From Trileptium ribeirensis (taxonomy: Eukaryota; Nematoda; Enoplea; Enoplida; Thoracostomopsidae): a stretch of 64,000 nt of DNA. The stretch's first letter is position 1. Each line of letters starts with the position of its first letter. The position numbers and the translations under genes were made by a program. The notes below the pieces were generated by a model. The model was not told the origin of the DNA. It searched no databases and was given only the letters and a program-made list of their open reading frames with translations. The DNA is taken from the NCBI GenBank assembly GCA_030248225.1, contig JASANE010016002.1:1-64000 (forward strand). The letters run 5' to 3'. Positions 58,391 to 64,000 of the stretch are shown here, in pieces.

Positions 58391-59059
58391 GGTTTTTCCA
58401 TTCTCTGTCACCCGACCCAAATTTAACGTGGCTCACATCGATTCCATTCAGAAGAGACCAGAACTTGTGTTAACAAGGTGGCGATGTGATATAGTTACCA
58501 CGATTTCAGTTGTTGTGTGCTTTTGCAGATATGAACGAGCATTTAATATCAGTTTCGTATTGGTTGTACACAAACCTCTTACTATGTTTGCCTACATTTA
58601 TGTGCCAGTGCAAAGGGCATGCATCTTGATTTTGGAACGTTTGGTGCAGTGCGTATGTGTATACAATGCATATATGATTATTCCGTCATCTTTGGTACTC
58701 TTAGTATTGATATCATTGCCTGTAATTGGAATGAGGAAGGGCTTATAATTTGCCATAGTATCTACGATCGCTGTTAAAATGGGAGTTGCATAGGACGTAT
58801 CTGCCTTTGTAAAGTGAGTTCAGACGTCACCACAAAATTTATCATGTTTTGCGCGTCATGGCTGTGTCAGCTCTATGGCTTGTTCATCTTGTAATATTAT
58901 AAAAGAAGCATTCTTTCATCAGCAAATTTAAATTTTTGTTTCTTCAGCAACACCGCATCAGTTAAACGAAAAGTCGATGATGGTCGACTCCACACTCTTC
59001 AGCTTTCCCATATTAACTACCACCGTACGGCGTGGTCCTTTTTGCCCTTACCCCTCCTG
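58391..59059. other. No exon supported
   Basis: A good acceptor TTTCTTCAG ends at 58945, and the frame after it (NTASVKRKVDDGRLHTL) is open for ~25 codons, but no donor of matching phase was found. Confidence 0.35.
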
Positions 59060-59350
59060 GTCATAAACGTGACTATGTTCTTGGACCAGCAAGTTTACAC
59101 CCCACCCATGTTCTTGGACTACTAAGTTTACGCACAACCCATGTTCTTGGACCATCACATCCAGACCGTCCTGGTTCCTGGACCATTAAATTAGATAAAA
59201 ACAATAATTTTCCATTTTTTTATCTAATTTAGTAGTCCAGGAAGCGTGAGGAGGTCTGAAATAGTGGTTCATGAACATGGGTGGTGTGCGAATTAGTTGT
59301 CCATGAACACGAGGGGGAATAAATTTTGTGGTTCATGAACATGGGTGAGG
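59060..59350. mobile_element. Foldback element with CCATGTTCTTGGACC words
   Basis: Centre at about 59205: TTAAATTAGATAAAAA faces TTTTTTTATCTAATTTAG. Arms contain repeated CCATGTTCTTGGAC on the left and GTTCATGAACATGGGTG on the right. Confidence 0.7.
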
Positions 59351-59729
59351 TACGGATATGGTGGAAACCGGAATAAGCAGGAACCAAAACAGTAGCCCGA
59401 ATTTTGTTGTACCGGAATTGCGGTTACTCTCTGGTATACATATTCATTTCAGTACGTGGCCTATGTCAATGTGGGCGAGCCGAGATTATTAATCAGAGCG
59501 AGCGTGGTGACCATTTAGCTTAAGTATAGACCAACCTTCAGAAAATTATTTATATAAGTCGTCTGTAGCACGAATAATTGTGTTTTTGATAGTTTTTATT
59601 ACTCGACACATAACAAATTACATTTGAGCACGTGGTTTTGTGTTTGCGCTGCTGTAAATGATTTCCACGCCCAAATTTGACAAAACCAACTCGTATACTT
59701 CCAAAGCTTTGGCTATTTTTCTTTAATTT
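59351..59729. other. No gene seen
   Basis: AT-rich single-copy-looking DNA before the ~90-bp array. Confidence 0.4.
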
Positions 59730-60410
59730 TCCTTGATTTTACACGGCTTCGCCAATATATCCCAATTTCCTGTCAGGCGTGTTCTGGAATTTTTCCTTAA
59801 TTTGGAAATTTTCCTTGATTTTCACACGGCTTCGCGATTAACTCCCAATTTGCCCTCAGGCGTGTTCTAGAAATTTTCCTTAATTTGGAAATTTTCTTTG
59901 ATTTTCACACGGCTTCGCGATTAACTCCCAATTTGCCCTCAGGCGTGTTCTAGAATTTTTCCTTAATTTGGAAATTTTCTTTGATTTTCCTTGATTTTCA
60001 CACGCTTCGCGATTAACTCCCAATTTGCCCTCAGGCGTGTTCTAGAATTTTTCCTTAGTTTGGAAATTTTCTTTGATTTTCACACGGCTTCGCGAGTAAC
60101 TCCCAATTTGCCCTCAGGCGTGTTCTAGAATTTTTCCTTAATTTGGAAATTTTCTTTGATTTTCCTTGATTTTCACACGCTTCGCGATTAACTCCCAATT
60201 TGCCCTCAGGCGTGTTCTAGAATTTTTCCTTAGTTTGGAAATTTTCTTTGATTTTCACACGGCTTCGCGAGTAACTCCCAATTTGCCCTCAGGCGTGTTC
60301 TAGAATGTTTCCTTAATTTGGAAATTTTCTTTGATTTTCCTTCAGTTCCACGCGGCTTCGCGATTAACTCCCTATTTGCCCTCAGGCGTGTTCTAGAAAT
60401 TTTCCTCCGT
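59730..60410. repeat. ~85-95-bp satellite, about 8 copies
   Basis: Unit marks: CACACGGCTTCGCGATTAAC, TCCCAATTTGCCCTCAGGCG, TGTTCTAGAATTTTTCCTTA, ATTTGGAAATTTTCTTTGAT. Long units with an extra TTTCCTTGATTTTC alternate with short ones, giving a ~174-bp dimer repeated at 60003-60290. Confidence 0.92.
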
Positions 60411-60663
60411 TGTTGCACTGAAACATTGTATATTTGAATATATATTAATAATATATATTTGAATGTTACGTATAATTATGTTTACATTATTTATATATTT
60501 TACAACTGAAAAACGGGTAAACATTTATGGTGCTATATACCAAAACCAAACAGGTTTGTTTGTGGTAGAAAAACTAAATGTAAGTACTGCCCACGAATAT
60601 ATATATATATACATGCGTATATATGTATTTATATATAATGAAATATTATCAGAACGCGGTGAA

Positions 60664-61630
60664 ACGTAGTGGAGATTGTGTGTTGCATGGGTGAAATCTT
60701 TTAAATTCCGTCTGTCATCGGTCATAACTCGAGAACGCCTGAACCGATTTTCATGACCTTAGGCTCATTCAAACCAGCATAGCCGATTTACCGTGTACAT
60801 CCCAGAGCATTTTTTTGATTTGGGGCCTGGTTCAGGGGTTAGGGGTCAAAATGTGGGTTTTTGGCCATATTTTACCCCGTTTTAGTACCCTTCACGGAAG
60901 CAAGGATATTTTTATCTCAACTATCGAATTTTTTTCTCTAGATGGTTTTATTTTTATAGTAAAATGATAAATGCCGATGTCTATTTTTTCGATTAAGGCT
61001 CCGGCTCTGGATTTATGGGGTTTGAGGTACGGGGGTATGGCGCCCCAATCGTTCCTCAACCCAAAATTTGAAAATTTGTTCTGACGTCTTGGGCGACTGA
61101 TAATTTTATCTGTGGGTTTTCGGGAATGGGAAACTCATTGCCGGGGCCGGTTTTGCTCTGTGACTCATGGTTCCATGGGTATGGGGTATGACGCCCCATG
61201 GGTCGGGGTCAGAGGCCAAAATGAGGATTTTTTACTACCCTTCACGGAAGTAAACTTACTTTTATCTTAACATTAGAATTTTTTTCTCTAGATGGTAAAA
61301 TGATAAATACCGATGCCTCTTTTTCGTTTTTCGATTAAGGCTCTGGTTCTAGAGTTATGGGGTTTGAGGCATGGTGCCCCTATGGTTCCCCGACCCAAAA
61401 TTCAAAAATTTGTTCTGACGTCCTGGGCGGCTGATATGTTGCGCCTGGGTGTTTTGGGGCATGGGAAACTCATTGCCGGTGTTAGTTCTGTTGTAACTTG
61501 TGCGGGTATTGTGTGATGTCCACATATAGCGTATCAACGAATGCTATCGAGAGCTGATTTGATGTGCACGCAAAAGGCGTAGGTGTACCTATGCTTCACT
61601 ACGTTTTGCAATCTCGATAGAGTTACTAGT
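60664..61630. repeat. Dispersed ~1-kb repeat family H, full-looking copy
   Basis: ACGTAGTGGAGATTGTGTGT at the start and CGATAGAGTTACTAGT at the end, colinear with 13840-14898. Landmarks CGGTCATAACTCGAGAACG, TAGTACCCTTCACGGAAGC, GCATGGGAAACTCATTGCCG. Confidence 0.88.
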
Positions 61631-62025
61631 ATATAATTATAATATATGTATTGCCCTGACGCTTACGGGTATTTGTCGCAAACGTGCTGATAGAAGTTTT
61701 GCGATGCTGTATTGTGACAAAAAGATGTATATGCAGGATGTGGATTGTAGAGATTTGTCATTTTCAGAATCTTCATTTTCTGCACATATACGTTTTTTTG
61801 TTTCATGTTAAATAGCAAATTGTTCACCAGAAATGCACATACAATTTTCGGTCACAACGTGAAGAGACCATGTTGGTTATATATAGTGAAAATTGCAAAA
61901 AAATGGCGCTTACAATTTTTTGTCACTGATACATCGATATGTATATATCATAGTATGCATATAATATACATATATATTGATAATATGTTTATATATATTA
62001 TGAAATGCTTTGTGTACTCTCTCAG
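61631..62025. other. Tomosyn intron, AT microsatellite-like
   Basis: ATATATATAATATACATATATA tracts at 61935-62000 just upstream of the predicted exon's CTCTCTCAG. Confidence 0.45.
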
Positions 62026-62112
62026 ATGCTCTTGGCGTTGAACCTCGTGGCAAAGACGCTCCGATGCGATCGCCGAATTTGTCGCCGGCAACTAAAACCA
62101 AATTTTATATTA
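62026..62112 (+). CDS. STXBP5: Predicted tomosyn linker exon (RSPNLSPATKTKF)
   Basis: Acceptor ACTCTCTCAG ends at 62025 and donor GTATGT begins at 62113; 87 nt, phase 1 to 1. With a carried G it reads D-A-L-G-V-E-P-R-G-K, then DAPMRSPNLSPATKTKFYI. Two S-P sites suit a proline-directed phosphorylation linker. Phase agrees with both 44694 and 46541. It is far (15.5 kb) from the previous exon, and the short length gives little statistical support, so it may be coincidence or belong to another gene. Further exons towards the C-terminal propeller half and SNARE motif would lie beyond the window. Confidence 0.4.
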
Positions 62113-63160
62113 GTATGTTTCGGTGTTGTCAATATCATAAAAGTGTTGCGTGATTTCTAAAGCTGTCGTATTTCACAACGTCACAATTATTTATCTCTCT
62201 CTAATGTATGTGTGTGTGAATCGCAAAGTTTTACTATTGGCTTCTATAACTTGCCAACATTATTTTATAAAAAGAAAACTGGAACTAATACCTCAGTCCG
62301 AAAGGTTTATGTCAGAAACCGCCAAATCCATAATAACTGACTGTAGTTAGATAATTTAGTAAGAGATTATTTAAGTATTTTTAGCTTTCGCAGGGGAAAA
62401 TATAGGTGGTTTTTTAGCCAAAATATGAATAATTAACCTATTTGTAACCACACAATAAAATTTCGTTAAATTTTTATATGTGCAAAAAAATTCCGTGCGG
62501 AGATCTTGAGGCATGAACTGGGTTATGCCAAAAAAAGTTCCTAGAAAGGCGTGAGCAGGCAGCCCTTGTGGGGCGCATGTCTCAGGCATAAAACGTGGAT
62601 GAATAGTTTTAACGTAGTGCCCTCAAACTCGTCGACATTGACATGTGTGACACACGTAAATTATGTCTAATTTCAATCATGGCTGAGCACAGTTACCAGC
62701 TTAGCTAACGGCGGATCTTAAATGCTGTAAGAACGGCTCTGGGCGTGAGATGGCGAACCTGGGGAGGTCGAAATACTTGGGCAGCCTTCTTTATTTGGAG
62801 AAGTCAGGACTACATATTGGTAAAACTATGCTACAACCTATATGTTGTGGTGGCTTTGAAACTAAATTGTGTGTAAAGTTGTTCCATGTTTCAACATCGA
62901 ATGAGATAGGAGTTTGCCTCTCTATCTTAATTGTGTATTCTTAGGTATATTTGTTTGAAAACTTGTTTAGAGCCGAAAAGTAAAAATTTGGTACTATGAG
63001 TCCTTTCGTGGCATCAAGAGATAGGGGAACGCTGTTTGAAAAGTGAATAAGTAGAAATTTCTTTGGAATCGAGTGTTCGTCTAAACATTAACTTACTGAT
63101 TTAATTCATCAAACGCGTCTCACATACACAATTTTTGTGCAATGTTTAACGCATTTTAAT
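62113..63160. other. No further exon recognised
   Basis: Several 60-70-codon frames without motifs; no repeat recognised. Confidence 0.4.
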
Positions 63161-63470
63161 CGACTTACGAAGTTGCCTATTGATATTGCCAAATCTTGAC
63201 CTAGGCTTGGCCGTAGCATGTCGGCTTACAAAGTTGCCTATTTATGTTGCCAAATCTTGACCTAGGCTTGGGAGTAGCGTATCAGCTTACGAAGTTGCCT
63301 ATTGATGTTGCCAAATCTTGACCTGGGCTTGGCCGTAGCATATCGGCTTACAAAGTTGCCTATTTATGTTGCCAAATCTTGACCTAGGCTTGGGAGTAGC
63401 ATATCAGCTTACGAAGTTGCCTATTGATGTTGCCAAATCTTGACCTGGGCTTGGCCTTAGCATATCGGCT
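63161..63470. repeat. 60-bp satellite, five copies in strict A-B alternation
   Basis: A units: CTTACGAAGTTGCCTATTGA with CTTGGCCGTAGCAT. B units: CTTACAAAGTTGCCTATTTA with CTTGGGAGTAGC. Order A-B-A-B-A, so the real amplification unit is 120 bp. Confidence 0.95.
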
Positions 63471-64000
63471 TTAGCTCGCATTACTTTGATTCCGCGAAGG
63501 TTCAATATTTTATCAGCAGTTGCCTTAAAATGGCTTTGGTACACCTTGGTTTTGTCTCAGAAACAGGAGATTAACTAACGACATGGCATTAATATTTTAT
63601 TCTACAGCTGATATACACAAAGTCCACAAATTTGCAATAAAATTTCGTATATACTGTGAAACTATATTTGATTAATGCCTGAAAACCACGCTACGTTTGG
63701 AAATCGCGTAGAATTATTTCAGGAGGATAAATAATAGAATTGGTGACCCAAAATGATAAATTTTTGATACCATAAAACCAGGTGATTACAGTTTTAGGAT
63801 GTGAAACATGGCCATATTCATCTAAATCTGATATTTGACACAACATGTCTTATATTTCAGCCCAAACCACCAATGTACCAAGAATTTACGCTGGACTACG
63901 TTTCTAGTTGCACTATTTTCATCTGTTTGTGCACAATGCACTTGGACTATTTCCTGCTAAACATATTTTGCGTTATCATATTTACTGTTTACCATAGGTG
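63471..64000. other. Window end; unsupported acceptor
   Basis: TTATATTTCAG ends at 63859, and one + frame stays open to the window end (PKPPMYQEFTLDY...), but neither phase nor similarity supports it as tomosyn. Confidence 0.3.

Larger units (their letters stand above)
17419..62112 (+). other. STXBP5: Tomosyn gene locus, internal part of the transcription unit
   Basis: Composite of the exons listed separately. Tomosyn is a cytosolic WD40 (two beta-propeller) protein of the Lgl family. It binds syntaxin and SNAP-25 through a C-terminal R-SNARE motif and restrains synaptic vesicle priming. Here only the end of the first propeller, the start of the second and part of the Ser/Thr-rich linker are visible. 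Seen exon phases chain: 17566 (0), then a missing exon, 24332-24498 (2 to 1), 27892-28022 (1 to 0), 31490-31708 (0 to 0), 34045-34193 (0 to 2), 38257-38345 (2 to 1), a gap, 42580-42754 (2 to 0), 44535-44694 (0 to 1), 46371-46541 (1 to 1), 62026-62112 (1 to 1). Introns are 1.7 to 15.5 kb and loaded with satellites and transposons. N-terminal and C-terminal exons were not found. Tomosyn is preferred over Lgl because of the YSVG..QKRQG and LYKLKT motifs. Confidence 0.85.

Noticed and set aside
58946..59035. Extra tomosyn exon after a TTTCTTCAG acceptor
   Set aside because: No donor of compatible phase, and the sequence runs into a foldback element.
63860..64000. Exon open to the window end
   Set aside because: The phase does not follow from 62112, and the peptide is hydrophobic without tomosyn similarity.

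Overview
This is eukaryotic, almost certainly metazoan, DNA: AT-rich, with no operons or dense ORFs and with clear GT-AG introns. The one gene I can identify is tomosyn (syntaxin-binding protein 5; STXBP5 in vertebrates, tom-1 in nematodes), on the + strand. Six exons (17.4, 24.3, 27.9, 31.5, 34.0 and 38.3 kb) are supported by protein similarity and/or splice phase. Four more (42.6, 44.5, 46.4 and 62.0 kb) are predicted from splice sites and phase in the expected Ser/Thr-rich linker. The N-terminal WD40 exons were not found upstream of 17.4 kb, and the C-terminal part with the R-SNARE motif must lie beyond 64 kb. A decayed RTE-type LINE at 43.6-44.2 kb has a C-terminal domain resembling nematode copies, and the acceptors (TTTTAG, TTTCAG) look nematode-like. 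I therefore favour a repeat-rich nematode, as an inference only.

Most of the window is repeats. About 15 kb is tandem satellite in ten unrelated arrays: 235 bp (0.1-3.1 kb), 89 bp (5.2-7.2 kb), 189 bp (10.0-12.9 kb), ~27 bp (27.0-27.9 kb), 22 bp (31.9-33.8 kb), ~120 bp (45.2-46.3 kb), ~146 bp (55.0-55.8 kb), 105 bp (57.1-58.4 kb), ~90 bp (59.7-60.4 kb) and 60 bp (63.2-63.5 kb). Between them lie many short inverted-repeat elements. The dominant set starts CAGT and ends ACTG between TA dinucleotides, as expected for Tc1/mariner-type MITEs, and has interiors built from short CG-containing words. A 1.5-kb TIR element is nested in one of them. Other TIR or foldback families, a tRNA-derived SINE head and several long dispersed repeats fill the rest.

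Three observations stand out. (1) The ~27-bp array at 27.0-27.9 kb abuts the 5' edge of a tomosyn exon, and its unit is that exon's own 3' splice site (T-rich tract, TTTTAG, then ACGATGAT), present about 32 times. (2) The 2-kb GC-rich 22-bp satellite at 31.9-33.8 kb is the interior of a TA-flanked Tc1-like MITE; its long ORFs on both strands are by-products of a stop-free unit. (3) The same 115-bp leader precedes two unrelated satellites (positions 1 and 5095), suggesting one element type that carries different arrays.

The block at about 47.8-53.6 kb differs in texture: it lacks the MITEs and is rich in short perfect GC palindromes. Its origin is unknown. Exon edges are given to the base; boundaries of repeats are approximate unless a TIR or target duplication is named. 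No rRNA, functional tRNA, CRISPR array or bacterial feature was seen.
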